A stretch of 64,000 nucleotides of DNA from JBMOUD01 sp049319665 (GTDB lineage Bacteria; Pseudomonadota; Gammaproteobacteria; Enterobacterales; Enterobacteriaceae), in contig NZ_JBMOUD010000003.1 of the NCBI RefSeq assembly GCF_049319665.1, positions 248,001 to 312,000 on the forward strand, in the 5' to 3' direction. The translations under genes were made by a program, and so were the position numbers. Positions 55,194-64,000 of the stretch are shown in pieces. Numbering within the stretch: the stretch's first letter is position 1; every line of letters begins with the position of its first letter. Under the pieces are notes generated by a model. That model had not been told where the DNA came from. It was given only the letters and a program-made list of their open reading frames with translations, and did not search any database.

Positions 55194-55729
55194 ATGAGTA
55201 ATGCTAAATCAATACGTTATGCCCGACGATTTGAACAAGTGTTTGCCTATATAGAGCAGCATTTGGATGCACCTTTGACGGTTGAAGCACTCAGTGATAT
55301 TGCCAGTTTTTCGCGCTTTCACTTTCATCGCCAGTTCAGTTTGTATTGCGGTGTGAGTGTTAGCCGCTACATCACATTGATGCAGTTAAAAAGAGCGTCT
55401 TTTCAACTGATAATGATCCGTTGACCACACCAGGAGAGGATTTCCGTTTCGATATCTGTGGCGAGTTAAGTGCAGAGGCCAACGGCCATGTTCCTGTGAA
55501 TGTACAAGGTGTGATAACCAAAACTTTACCTGCCGGGCGCTGTGCCGTGGTTCGTCATGTAGGTTCTTATGAAAACATTAGCGATAGTGTTTATTACTTA
55601 TACAATACATGGTTGCCGCAAAGTGGCGAAGAATTGAGGGAATTTCCAGTTTACTTCCAATATCTGCAACTCAATGAGGAACTGCCAGAACATGCTTTGC
55701 AAACGGATATTTTATTACCGCTAAAATAA
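55194..55729 (+). pseudogene. Internally deleted AraC/GyrI-like regulator
   Basis: The first frame (55194-55424) is the first half of an AraC-type DNA-binding domain (RFEQVFAYIEQHLDAPLTVEALSDIASFSRFHFHRQF), stopping just after it. The second frame (55421-55729) carries the second half of a GyrI-like effector domain (DPLTTPGEDFRFDICGEL, GRCAVVRHVGSYENI, PVYFQYLQLN). The second helix-turn-helix half and the start of GyrI are missing, and the parts are out of frame. A whole AraC-GyrI protein has about 280-290 residues, so about 100 codons are gone. The site was a multidrug-response type regulator and is now inactive. Confidence 0.75.
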
Positions 55730-55969
55730 AGTCTTAAAATATTCCAATTCTGAAATGGATTTTTTATTTTTACTGCAAGCCTGTGTTGCAATCAGTGCGC
55801 CTGTGAATAAATAAAAATGCACAAGACGCATTAACGTGATAAATATTTCTGGCAACATATTTATCGGGGGCGATATTGGCTATTTTTCGATAAGAAATAG
55901 CGCAGAGTTTTTGCCTGTCAATATAGTTGCCATGATTTATGAATGGAGATGATCAACGGAGATGATGTT

Positions 55970-56569
55970 GTGTATAAGAAATTATTGATGGGATTATTTA
56001 CGATAGTTTTAGCAGGATGTGCGGTAAGCATGCCATTCAATAATCGGCTCTCTTTCACTGCTATCAAAGATATGATGACAGTCGATAAAATGAACAAAAA
56101 AATAGCCATTCAATGGCAGCCGACGACATTCCCAACCAAAGTTGATATCCAAGGTGCTGATGCCTTTATTGGTTCATTATCACGGACTCGAGTGCCAACT
56201 GGGCCAGGGCTGACTTCCAGAGTGGAAGAGGCTATTTCAACGTTTACTACCTTAAGCCCAACGGGGGAGCCGTTAGTTATTAAAATAAATTATGCCAGCT
56301 CTGGTTTTGAGTATTCAGCAGGGACAACGAATGTGGTACCAAGCATGGATGTTGGTTCTATGAGGCTTAATGCAACCTTTACTTTTGAAGGAAAAACGTG
56401 GAGTAATATTTATATCTCTAAAGTTAAGGATCCAACGATTGGTGGTAGTACAACAACCAGCGTATTGGAAGCGGCTTGGGATAATATCGCCGTGCAGGTT
56501 GCCAAAGATGTAGCTACCCATATAAAACCTCAGCAGAGATTTTTGAAAATGCCTTCTAAGGTTGAATAG
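55970..56569 (+). CDS. Putative lipoprotein of unknown function
   Basis: A 199-residue protein with an LAGC lipobox (Cys at about residue 17), so likely anchored in a membrane on the periplasmic side. GTG 55970 with GGAG upstream is favoured over ATG 55943. The mature part is Ser/Thr-rich with no domain I recognise. It stands apart from its neighbours. Confidence 0.65.
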   Translation: MYKKLLMGLFTIVLAGCAVSMPFNNRLSFTAIKDMMTVDKMNKKIAIQWQPTTFPTKVDIQGADAFIGSLSRTRVPTGPGLTSRVEEAISTFTTLSPTGEPLVIKINYASSGFEYSAGTTNVVPSMDVGSMRLNATFTFEGKTWSNIYISKVKDPTIGGSTTTSVLEAAWDNIAVQVAKDVATHIKPQQRFLKMPSKVE

Positions 56570-56674
56570 TGTGCTCAACGAGTCAGCTTTAAGAATATAA
56601 ACGTTGTTGTCTGAAATTATGGATTAACTATTTATAAATAGTTAATCCATAAAAATTTGTCGCCTTTCATCTCG

Positions 56675-57577
56675 CTATAAATTATTTGCGCGGATCATAT
56701 CAATTAACTGTTTCAAACCAGGATGTAATTGGCGACGGCTGGGATAATACATCACGATAGGTTCTCCTCGAACGGCCCAATCAGGCATCACAATTTCAAG
56801 CTGGCCGCTGTCGAGGTAAGGCTGGGCGTACAGTTCCAGACAGTATGCTAATCCAAGCCCTTGTAAAGCTGCATCGATAATCGTATCGGTTTCATTAAAT
56901 GTCAGTGTCCCAGGAGCATCTATTTTACATGCGCAAGGGCCATTGCCTAACTCCCACTTATAAATCGCATCGTCGCCGATACGCATACGGATACAGGCGT
57001 GATGCAACAAATCTTCTGGCATTTTAGGTACGCCGTGGCGCTGTAAATACTGTGGGCTGGCAACCACAACCCATCTTATTTTTTTTGTTAGCGGCATGGC
57101 GATCATATCGCGTGGCACAGTTTCACCATAGCGAACGCCGGCATCAAACCCACTGCTGACAATGTCAACCAGTCGGTTATCAACAGTAATTTCCAGTTGG
57201 ATTTTCGGGTAGGCGCTGGTGTATTGCGCCAGTATCGGACTAAAAAGCAAGCGCGATGCATCGCGCGGGATATTAATCCGCAGGCGGCCAATCGGTGTCT
57301 CGCGATAAAGCTCTAATCCAGATAATGCGTTACTAATGTACTCAAACCCTTTCTCCAGATGCTCGACTAATGCCGCGCCTGCCTCAGTGGGCACCACTGA
57401 ACGGCTGGTACGATTGAGTAACTTAACGCCAAGGCGCTCTTCAAGGGCACGGATTGTATGGCTGACTGCAGATGTTGAAACGCCAAGCGCCGCTGCCGCT
57501 AATCTGAAGCTTTGCCGCTGACAGACGGCAACAAACACATTTAAATCGGCAAGCTCTCCTCGGGTGAGTAAAGGCAT
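56675..57577 (-). CDS. LysR-family transcriptional regulator
   Basis: A 300-residue LysR regulator. It has an N-terminal winged helix (about residues 5-65, QRQSFRLAAAALGVSTSAVSHTIRALEERLG) and a C-terminal type-2 periplasmic-binding-like effector domain. It diverges from an aldo-keto reductase gene across a 205-bp gap, the common LysR arrangement, and is the probable local regulator. The effector is unknown. Confidence 0.88.
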   Translation of the reverse strand: MPLLTRGELADLNVFVAVCQRQSFRLAAAALGVSTSAVSHTIRALEERLGVKLLNRTSRSVVPTEAGAALVEHLEKGFEYISNALSGLELYRETPIGRLRINIPRDASRLLFSPILAQYTSAYPKIQLEITVDNRLVDIVSSGFDAGVRYGETVPRDMIAMPLTKKIRWVVVASPQYLQRHGVPKMPEDLLHHACIRMRIGDDAIYKWELGNGPCACKIDAPGTLTFNETDTIIDAALQGLGLAYCLELYAQPYLDSGQLEIVMPDWAVRGEPIVMYYPSRRQLHPGLKQLIDMIRANNL

Positions 57578-57782
57578 GATGTTCTTTTCCTAAACAGGCG
57601 GCATAAGAATATTTTCTGCATGACATCCTTTGCCGGGCTTTTGCCAGAGGTAATGCGGAAGTAATGATTTTCTTCAAGGTATCATTGAATTTTACTCAAC
57701 AATACATGAGTTATACTCCATTTCCAAATTGCTCGTTATTTCTAAACGGCTCTCTATTTCTAAACTACTGGGGACATAACCT

Positions 57783-58775
57783 ATGAGCATTGAAACCATT
57801 AAAATCGAAGGTATTCCTTCCGCTGTATCACGTATTGGTTTAGGTACGTGGGCAATGGGCGGCGCTTTTTGGGGCGGTACAGATGATAGCCAGTCGATTG
57901 CTGCATTGCGTCAGGCAATAGAGCAGGGCATTAACCTGATTGATACTGCACCGGTTTATGGCTTTGGCCATTCGGAATCGGTGGTGGGTGATGCACTGGT
58001 AGGATTGCGCCAGCAAGCGGTTATTGCGACAAAAGTGGCGTTAGACTGGGATAGTGAAGGCAAGATCGTGCGTAACTCAACGCCGGCACGTATTCGCGCA
58101 GAAGTTGAGGATTCATTACGCCGTTTGCGTACTGATTACATCGACTTGTATCAGGTGCATTGGCCAGACTCGTTGGTATCGATTGAAGAAACTGCAGCAG
58201 AGCTAGAAAAGCTGCGCCAACAGGGAAAAATCCTGGCAATTGGCGTGAGTAATTTCTCGGTAGAACAAATGGAACAGTTTGCTAGCGTCGCAAAGCTATC
58301 GACGTTGCAACCACCGTATAATGTGTTTGAGCGTGGGGCTGAGTATGATTTGTTCCCTTATGCGCAAAAAAATAATTTAGTCGTCTTAGCTTATGGCGCA
58401 TTGTGCCGTGGCCTGCTATCTGGCCGGATGCAGGGAACGACTACTTTTGCAGAAGATGATTTGCGTAGCTTTGATCCTAAATTCCAGTCTCCGCGCTTTG
58501 CACAATACCTTGCGGCTGTCGAAGAACTGACGCAATTAGCTCAGGAGCGCTTTGGCAAAAGTATGTTGGCCCTTGCTGTCCGTTGGGTGTTGGATAATGG
58601 GCCGACCATTGCGTTGTGGGGCGCTCGTCGTCCAGAGCAGTTACGTGGCGTGGATGAGGCGTATGGCTGGAAATTATCAGCGGCAGATATTGCTGATATT
58701 GATGCCATTCTTGCTAAGCACATACCGCAACCAATTGGTCCAGAATTTATGGCACCGCCGCATCGCCAAGGTTAA
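57783..58775 (+). CDS. Aldo/keto reductase
   Basis: A 330-residue NADPH-dependent oxidoreductase. The AKR tetrad is visible: Asp in LIDTAPVYG, Tyr in the same segment, Lys in VIATKVALDW and His in YQVHWPD. Downstream on the same strand are an MFS exporter and a heme-binding-like protein, suggesting a stress-response or detoxification cluster controlled by the LysR gene. Confidence 0.9.
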   Translation: MSIETIKIEGIPSAVSRIGLGTWAMGGAFWGGTDDSQSIAALRQAIEQGINLIDTAPVYGFGHSESVVGDALVGLRQQAVIATKVALDWDSEGKIVRNSTPARIRAEVEDSLRRLRTDYIDLYQVHWPDSLVSIEETAAELEKLRQQGKILAIGVSNFSVEQMEQFASVAKLSTLQPPYNVFERGAEYDLFPYAQKNNLVVLAYGALCRGLLSGRMQGTTTFAEDDLRSFDPKFQSPRFAQYLAAVEELTQLAQERFGKSMLALAVRWVLDNGPTIALWGARRPEQLRGVDEAYGWKLSAADIADIDAILAKHIPQPIGPEFMAPPHRQG

Positions 58776-58810
58776 TTAAAATCGCGTTGCCGTAAGTGAT
58801 TTAAGGGTTT

Positions 58811-58892
58811 ATAGCCGTCATACTTTAAGTTCCCGGGGGCTGCGGCCCTCGCCCCGTTGGGGCCGCGGCCTGTATCTTGACGTCTTTTGGGG
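58811..58892. repeat. Imperfect GC-rich palindrome
   Basis: Nested inverted repeats surround CCCCGTTGGGG and GGCTGCGGCCC/GGGGCCGCGGCC. The outer part, TAGCCGTCATACTTTAAG, resembles the arm of dispersed palindromic repeats common in Yersinia and Serratia. It lies in the gap between the aldo/keto reductase and MFS genes. Confidence 0.5.
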
Positions 58893-58970
58893 GTGTTATT
58901 GATAAACTCCCCGGTTTGACTTTATTCATCGTAATTAAGCCTCATTTCACCTGTAAGTAGAGAAATAACA

Positions 58971-60188
58971 TTGACTAATAATGAAACACTGTCTGCCAGC
59001 GACGCGGTAATCGAGCCTGCGGATACAACGCAGCCTGGTTATCGTAAGGCGCTGTTCGCGCTAGGTATGGGTGGTTTTGCCATCGGTACTGGCGAGTTTG
59101 TGATAATGGGATTACTCCCTGATGCAGCGAAGGGATTAGGGATCAGCATTCCCAATGCTGGTCATCTAATAAGCGTCTATGCATTAGGGGTGGTCATTGG
59201 CGCACCGCTATTGGCGGTATTAGGTGCACGTTTGCCTCGGCGTAATTTTTTAATGTTGCTGATGGCACTCTTTTCGCTAGGCAATTTGGTCAGTAGCTAT
59301 GCGCCAACGTTTTACACCATGGCGATGGCGCGGTTTATGGCCGGTTTCCCGCACGGCGCATTCTTCGGTGTGGCGGCATTGGTTGCCGCCAGTCTGGTAG
59401 AGCGACATCGTCGAACTCAGGCCGTATCGATGGTGCTACTCGGACTGACCATTGCCACCTTGCTTGGTGTACCTATTGTGGCAGGTATTGGGCAGTGGTT
59501 CGGTTGGCGTTCTGCTTTCGCTATTGTTGGTGGGTTAGGCGTACTCACCATGTTGCTGGTTTATCTGTGGGTGCCTTATCAGCCTGGTGATAAGTCGGCC
59601 AGCCCGCTGCGTGAATTATCGGCGTTCAAACGTAAACAAGTCCTGCTCACACTGGGGATCGGGGCGATTGGCTCGGGCGGTTTATTCTCGGTGTTTAGCT
59701 ACGTTAAGCCAACGATGTTGGAGTTAGCTCATTTACCTGAAACCATGATCCCCATTGTGCTGGCAATGTTTGGTGTTGGCATGATTACTGGCAACTTGGT
59801 TGGTGCGAAACTTGGCGATAAAGCCATGGAACAGACCATTCGCCGTGTGCTTATCTGGGCGGCCATTATTATGGCTCTGTTTGTTGTCACCGCGCACAAC
59901 CCGTGGTTGGGACCTGTGAATGTGATGCTTGTTGGCACCGTGGTCGCGCTGTCGGCGGTATTACAAACACGTCTGATGGATGTTGCCGGTGATGCACAAA
60001 CGCTGGCGGCCGCCATGAACCATTCTGCTTTCAATATTGCCAATGCATTGGGAGCCTGGCTGGGTGGGGTGACCATTTCTGCTGGATTAGGCTGGCAGTC
60101 TACCGGTTGGGTAGGTGCTTTACTGGCTATTGCTGGTCTGGCTATTCACGCGTGGGCGATGGCGGATATGCGTCATAAATCTCACTAG
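58971..60188 (+). CDS. Major facilitator superfamily transporter, AraJ/YdhP-like
   Basis: A 405-residue protein with about 12 hydrophobic segments in the DHA1 family of exporters (sugar-efflux or drug-efflux type). The start is a TTG at 58971. The segment GTGEFVIMGLLPDAAKGLGISIPNAGHLISVYALGVVIGAP near residue 40 is typical. Co-directional with the aldo/keto reductase and probably exports the compound it detoxifies. Confidence 0.85.
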   Translation: MTNNETLSASDAVIEPADTTQPGYRKALFALGMGGFAIGTGEFVIMGLLPDAAKGLGISIPNAGHLISVYALGVVIGAPLLAVLGARLPRRNFLMLLMALFSLGNLVSSYAPTFYTMAMARFMAGFPHGAFFGVAALVAASLVERHRRTQAVSMVLLGLTIATLLGVPIVAGIGQWFGWRSAFAIVGGLGVLTMLLVYLWVPYQPGDKSASPLRELSAFKRKQVLLTLGIGAIGSGGLFSVFSYVKPTMLELAHLPETMIPIVLAMFGVGMITGNLVGAKLGDKAMEQTIRRVLIWAAIIMALFVVTAHNPWLGPVNVMLVGTVVALSAVLQTRLMDVAGDAQTLAAAMNHSAFNIANALGAWLGGVTISAGLGWQSTGWVGALLAIAGLAIHAWAMADMRHKSH

Positions 60189-60258
60189 TTCTCTGCGACA
60201 GGTGAGTCGTTTGTGCTCTCCTGTCGTACTTCAATGAAAATAATCAGGGTAGTTAACC

Positions 60259-60672
60259 ATGAAACTGACTTTAGCTGCTGCCGAAGCTGTGATTGCGGCA
60301 GCCAAACATTATGTTGCTGAACAGGGATATCCGCCGGTTTGTATTAGCATTCTTGACGAGGCGGCTTACCCGCTGGCTTTTGCACGTATGGATGGCACAT
60401 TCCTGGCGACTATAGATATCGCTTATCAAAAAGCCAAAACGGCGGCGCTATTTAAAGCCAATAGTGACAAAGTAGGCGCTAATTTCCTACCGGGTGCGCC
60501 GGCTTACTCGTTAGAAAACAGTAATGGTGGTTTAGTCGGTATTGGTGGTGGCGTAGCGCTTTATGACGCCGAACACTGTTTTGTTGGTGCAGTAGGGATT
60601 TCTGGTGCCACCATTGAGCAAGATTTAGCGATTGCTTTGTTTGCTGCCAACGCACTATCGGCTAATCGTTAA
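60259..60672 (+). CDS. GlcG/HbpS-family heme-binding-like protein
   Basis: A 137-residue protein of the GlcG/HbpS family (Haem_degrading fold), with the Gly-rich NGGLVGIGGGVALY segment and the GAVGISGATIEQD end. In some members it binds heme or cobalamin; others have unclear roles. It is the last gene of the LysR-controlled cluster. Confidence 0.8.
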   Translation: MKLTLAAAEAVIAAAKHYVAEQGYPPVCISILDEAAYPLAFARMDGTFLATIDIAYQKAKTAALFKANSDKVGANFLPGAPAYSLENSNGGLVGIGGGVALYDAEHCFVGAVGISGATIEQDLAIALFAANALSANR

Positions 60673-61100
60673 GTTCATCATTGGCACTTTTCTAAAAATA
60701 AATCATTGAGCCGTTATAAAGGTTCAACACTTGAAAACACGTTCAATTTTTTAAAATTGAAGATTTGAATATCGAAAATCCCGCGCTTGGCTGAGAAAAG
60801 TCATACCAGATAAGCTTTACCTGAATCAATTTTCATTTTTAGGTAAAGCTTTCGTCAATTGAAGGTTTAGTTAAGTAAACCCGCTAGCACCTAGGGCTAC
60901 TAAAGCCTATGTTACCGCATCTTATGTCCACTCTTTATTGCCTAAGATGATTTAAAATAGTTTAGGTTTTTTCTTAGTAGCAGTATTAGCAAATGATTTC
61001 AGATATGGCTTATTGGCCTGTCTATTCATTTGTGTCACTCTTTTTTTACGGTCTTCTTACTTACTTTCATGTATTAGCTGGTTATTTTTTGGAGAGTTTC
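60673..61100. other. Gap without clear gene before lipoprotein 61101
   Basis: About 430 bases, AT-rich, with one palindrome (AGGTAAAGCTT-type at about 60808-60850). An in-frame extension of the lipoprotein gene from 60993 has no signal-like start, so it was not used. Confidence 0.4.
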
Positions 61101-61496
61101 GTGCGTAAATTAGTTTTGATATGTGCTGCATTGGTTTTAGCCGGTTGTTCTAGCGGTCCCTACGAACCAACGCAGCAGATATTACAAGCCTATACAGTTG
61201 ATAACCCAGGTTCGACTAAAATCCGTGTTCATCGCCAGCCGCAAATAAAGGGCTCTATTCTGGACGAAAGCTGCCCGTTGATTGTGTATGTCGATCAGAA
61301 AGAAGCCGCTGCGTTACAGAAAAATCAATATGCAGATCTCTATGTCTCGCAAGGCAAACATGATTTAAAGGTCAAATTCTCATGTGCCATTACCCCGATG
61401 TCAAAATCGCTGACACTGGTCGCTGATGGTAATTATCAGGATTATGAAACTTCGCTCAGTGCGACAGGGCAATATTTGCTGACTCGCACCAAATGA
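61101..61496 (+). CDS. Putative small lipoprotein
   Basis: A 131-residue protein starting at GTG 61101, preceded by GGAG, with LAGCSS lipobox at residues 14-19. The mature part contains two more cysteines (in DESCPLIV and KFSCAIT). No named domain is recognised. A terminator-like repeat block follows directly. Confidence 0.7.
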   Translation: MRKLVLICAALVLAGCSSGPYEPTQQILQAYTVDNPGSTKIRVHRQPQIKGSILDESCPLIVYVDQKEAAALQKNQYADLYVSQGKHDLKVKFSCAITPMSKSLTLVADGNYQDYETSLSATGQYLLTRTK

Positions 61497-61502
61497 TGTT
61501 TA

Positions 61503-61688
61503 ACAGGTACGCAGGATGCGTACCTGTCAGACTGCTGACAAAGTCGGTTATTAGGGAAAGTAAGGCGTTGGGGTCGTAGCGAGCTTGCTCGCCGGAGCGC
61601 CCCTAGCTTTACTAAGCCCGGCTATCTCGATATCGAAGACAACTTTGCCACCACACTCACAGGTACGCAGCATACGTACCTGTTTTTG
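61503..61688. repeat. Repeat element flanked by duplicated terminator arms
   Basis: A perfect 11-bp stem, ACAGGTACGCA/TGCGTACCTGT, stands at 61503-61527, and a near copy, ACAGGTACG/CGTACCTGT, followed by a T-run, at 61659-61688. The 131 bases between include a larger palindrome around AGCGAGCTTGCTCGC. This looks like a small mobile repeat that landed in, and duplicated, the terminator of the lipoprotein gene. The second hairpin is the working terminator. Confidence 0.55.
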
Positions 61689-61703
61689 TATGAATCGCTG
61701 ACG

Positions 61704-62882
61704 TTACTCAGCCAAATAGCGTTCTACCAATCGCGTCCAGTAAGCGACACCAAACGGCAAACTCTGGTCGTTAAAATCATAGGCTGGGTGGTGCAAAGAC
61801 GCGGTATTGCCGTTCCCCATACGCAGGAAACATCCCGGCTTTTCTTGCAGATAATAGGCAAAATCCTCACTACCAGAAATTGGCGCTAAATCGGTGATGA
61901 CGTTCTCTTCGCCGATTAATTCTTGTGCCACCTGTATAGCGAAGTCTGTCTCTTCTTTATGATTGACCAACACCGGATAACCACGTTCGTAATCAATCTC
62001 GGCTGTTGCGCCATAACCTTGTGCATGGCTGGTGACTAATGAGCAAATACGCTCTTCGAGCAGTTTTCTCACCCCAGCATCAAATGAGCGAATGGTGATC
62101 TCCATATAGGCGGTATCAGGGATCACGTTTGAGGCATGTCCTGCGTGTAGCGTACCGACTGTGACCACTGCGGTTTGATTCGGGTCGATATTACGTGAGA
62201 CAACAGATTGCAGCGCCATCACTAAACTACTGGCGACTAAAATCGGGTCAACGGCGAGCTGTGGACGTGCCGCATGCCCCCCTTTTCCTTGCACCGTAAT
62301 CTTGGCCGTATCGCAGGCCGCCAAAAATGCGCCGTGGCGGAACATAATTTTACCAACCGGGTAACCGGGATGGTTATGCAACCCATAGATAGCATCGCAA
62401 GGGAAACGCTCAAACAAATTATCGGCCAGCATCCGCTGTGCACCGCTATTAAAGCCAATCTCTTCTGCTGGTTGAAAAATCAAATGTACCGTACCGGAAA
62501 AATGACGCGTGCGGGACAACTGTTCTGCTGCACCCAATAGCATTGCTGTATGCCCATCATGCCCACAAGCGTGCATGACGCCTTCAGTTTTGCTGGCATA
62601 ACTCACACCGGATTGCTCAGTAATAGGCAACGCATCCATATCGGCACGAATGCCGATTGTGCGTCCGCCGGTACCTTGCTTGAGTGTCCCGACGACGCCG
62701 AAGCCTCCTATACCCGTTGTCACTTCATAACCGAGGCTCAACAACTTGCTGGCAACAAACTTGGCTGTTTCGGCCTCGAGGTTGGAAAGTTCTGGATGTT
62801 GGTGCAGATGTTGGCGGATTTCACGCAGCCCCGGTTCCAGATCGGCTACGTCAGCGAGGGTACAATGTTGGCTGTTGTTCAT
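61704..62882 (-). CDS. M20-family amidohydrolase
   Basis: A 392-residue zinc-dependent amidohydrolase of the M20D family (HipO/AbgB-like), acting on N-acyl amino acids or related amides. The metal and catalytic residues are visible: MHACGHDGHTAML near residue 110, FQPAEEIGFNSGA near 137, GLHNHPG near 168 and GSEDFAYY near 343. Substrate not predicted. Confidence 0.9.
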   Translation of the reverse strand: MNNSQHCTLADVADLEPGLREIRQHLHQHPELSNLEAETAKFVASKLLSLGYEVTTGIGGFGVVGTLKQGTGGRTIGIRADMDALPITEQSGVSYASKTEGVMHACGHDGHTAMLLGAAEQLSRTRHFSGTVHLIFQPAEEIGFNSGAQRMLADNLFERFPCDAIYGLHNHPGYPVGKIMFRHGAFLAACDTAKITVQGKGGHAARPQLAVDPILVASSLVMALQSVVSRNIDPNQTAVVTVGTLHAGHASNVIPDTAYMEITIRSFDAGVRKLLEERICSLVTSHAQGYGATAEIDYERGYPVLVNHKEETDFAIQVAQELIGEENVITDLAPISGSEDFAYYLQEKPGCFLRMGNGNTASLHHPAYDFNDQSLPFGVAYWTRLVERYLAE

Positions 62883-63446
62883 GTCGGGTAATCTACTTTG
62901 TTGTTTACGTAAAATGTTTGAGCGTCTAAGTGAACTTAGCTATATAAGTTCGCTGGATGAGTAATGGAAGCTGCAAAACAGAATGCAGCGCATAAAGCAC
63001 AATGGCAATATCTTGGCCGCTTGGCTGAACAGCTTGGATTATCTTGCTAAATATCGGGCTAAAGTAAGGTGAGAATTTTTTTCAATAGAGAGTTGAGCGC
63101 AGTCTGTGGCGTGGCATCTGTCTGAATGGATTAATGGTGGCTAAAAAACACTCAGATGCTAACGTTAAAAGAGGTTCTACTCAGTGGTAATGGAGAAAGG
63201 CTGGATATTTGGACAGTGAAGTTGATGAGGATTGGGATATTTTAACGACAATTAAATGTATCTATCTGTTACGGCCTCATAAAGTAGCTGCTTTTTCTTC
63301 CACAAGCTGACACCCTATAAGACAATAGTAGTGAATTGAATATACCTTTAACTTTGCTGGTTAGTCGTGTTGATGCTGGCCGTAAGCAGAGAATTTTACC
63401 AGATTTGCACACCGCACACTCACATCACCTATCAAAAGGGAATCGG
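62883..63446. other. 564-bp gap before the WG-repeat gene
   Basis: It has a short inverted repeat, GAACTTA/TAAGTTC (62932-62951), and no gene clearly visible. A 28-codon frame near 62964 looks like a fragment and was not accepted. It should contain the promoters of the M20 gene and the WG-repeat gene. Confidence 0.4.
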
Positions 63447-64000
63447 ATGATGTTTTCCGACACATTAAAAAATGCAATGAGTTATAGCGCGTTAGCCCTA
63501 GCTCTGAGTGCAACCTTTAGTTTATCAGCCCGTGCTGACCAGGCTTGGCAACAAGATTGTGGCAGTGCGAAAACCGCAGCCAATTGCCAGTTGCCTTTCC
63601 AGCAGGGGTTGGCTGCCGTGTTACTAGGAAGTACGCACGATGCTAAAGGATTATGGGGCTTTATTGAGCCTAGTGGCAAAATCGCCATCAGCCCAGCATT
63701 TTCGCAAGTAAGTAGCTTCGTTAATGGGCTGGCCGCAGCAAAGAAAAATGATCTCTACGGATATATCGACACTCAAGGCAATTGGGCAATTGAACCGCGT
63801 TTTAGTCGAGCTACGGATTTCAACGCACAGGGTACCGCACTGGTTGTAACGGACAGCCGCTTAGCGCTGATCGACCGTAAAGGTGCGATTATTAAGACCT
63901 TGCCATTTGCTGCTTCGCTCGATAGCGCCGGTTTTGTTAATGGCCAAGCGCTCGCCAGCGTACAGGTTCAAGTTTCACCAGCGTTATGGGATGCAAAAAC
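63447..64000 (+). CDS. WG-repeat exported protein, 3' end outside window
   Basis: An open frame of 184 codons that runs past the window end. It starts at ATG 63447 or the next ATG, with AAGGG upstream. The signal peptide ends ARA near residue 31. The mature part has WG-type beta repeats (GLWGFIEPSGKIAISPAF, DLYGYIDTQGNWAIEPRF). Two cysteines occur early in the mature protein. Proteins with such repeats are common but their roles are not known. Confidence 0.8.
   Translation, partial: MMFSDTLKNAMSYSALALALSATFSLSARADQAWQQDCGSAKTAANCQLPFQQGLAAVLLGSTHDAKGLWGFIEPSGKIAISPAFSQVSSFVNGLAAAKKNDLYGYIDTQGNWAIEPRFSRATDFNAQGTALVVTDSRLALIDRKGAIIKTLPFAASLDSAGFVNGQALASVQVQVSPALWDAK

Noticed and set aside
62964..63050. 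Short frame of 28 codons before the WG-repeat gene
   Set aside because: No ribosome site and no match was recognised. It may be a fragment but cannot be supported.
1..64000. CRISPR arrays, tRNA genes or complete insertion sequences
   Set aside because: No regular repeat-spacer array, no tRNA-like T-loop context and no transposase frame was seen. This was by eye, so a dedicated search could still find a diverged one.

Overview
The window looks like chromosome from a member of the Yersiniaceae, most likely Yersinia. The reasons are its moderate GC content, proteins that closely resemble their Escherichia coli counterparts, E. coli-like gene order, and accessory genes typical of the genus. The species is not resolved. 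No tRNA, rRNA, CRISPR array or complete insertion sequence was seen. Most of the window is conserved enterobacterial backbone, with accessory insertions between conserved blocks.

Layout. 1-4700: a yegTUV-like operon (nucleoside-type transporter, ADP-ribosylglycohydrolase-family enzyme, PfkB kinase) facing the GntR regulator yegW, with a block of five consecutive hairpins between them. 4884-13071: purB-hflD, mnmA, a SulP anion transporter inserted where E. coli has nothing, nudJ-rluE and icd. 13444-20863: accessory genes, namely a secreted PL7 alginate lyase, a StyA-type flavin monooxygenase, a diguanylate cyclase, several tiny proteins (two resembling stress or biofilm connector proteins) and an orphan OppA/MppA peptide-binding protein. 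20973-41346: backbone in E. coli order, yobH-mgrB-yebO // yobF-cspC // rlmA-mntP-yobD-manZYX-yoaE-pdeD-sdaA-nudL-pabB-yoaH // purT. Between yebO and yobF lie two phage-type small genes, a metallo-hydrolase and 1.2 kb of AT-rich DNA. 41576-54297: a cold-shock gene, dbpA, ptrB, a 34-codon basic protein, pip, a Fur-box-controlled SitABCD/YfeABCD-type metal importer, holE, ftnA, yobA-yebZ-yebY and the SdsR small RNA. 54434-64000: ecotin, a collapsed AraC/GyrI regulator pseudogene, two lipoproteins, a LysR-controlled oxidoreductase/efflux/heme-binding-like cluster, an M20 amidohydrolase and the start of a WG-repeat protein cut by the window end.

How the genes work together. Purine synthesis is represented by purB and purT. 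Each has a good PurR-like operator, and the purB one sits inside the gene at codons 62-67. Iron and metal handling is concentrated at 47-53 kb (SitABCD, ferritin, CopC/CopD-like proteins), with mntP exporting manganese elsewhere. Cyclic di-GMP is made by the 15.8 kb cyclase and degraded by PdeD. ManXYZ imports mannose. SdaA removes serine, and PabB makes the p-aminobenzoate precursor for folate.

I did not find a large unknown defence or secretion system. The most interesting unexplained items are the uncharacterised yegTUVW salvage locus with phased repeats in front of it, the five-hairpin block at 3646-3820, the orphan StyA-like oxygenase, the phage-gene insertion between yebO and yobF, the large palindrome over the sit Fur box, and the repeat element at 61503-61688 flanked by duplicated terminator arms.
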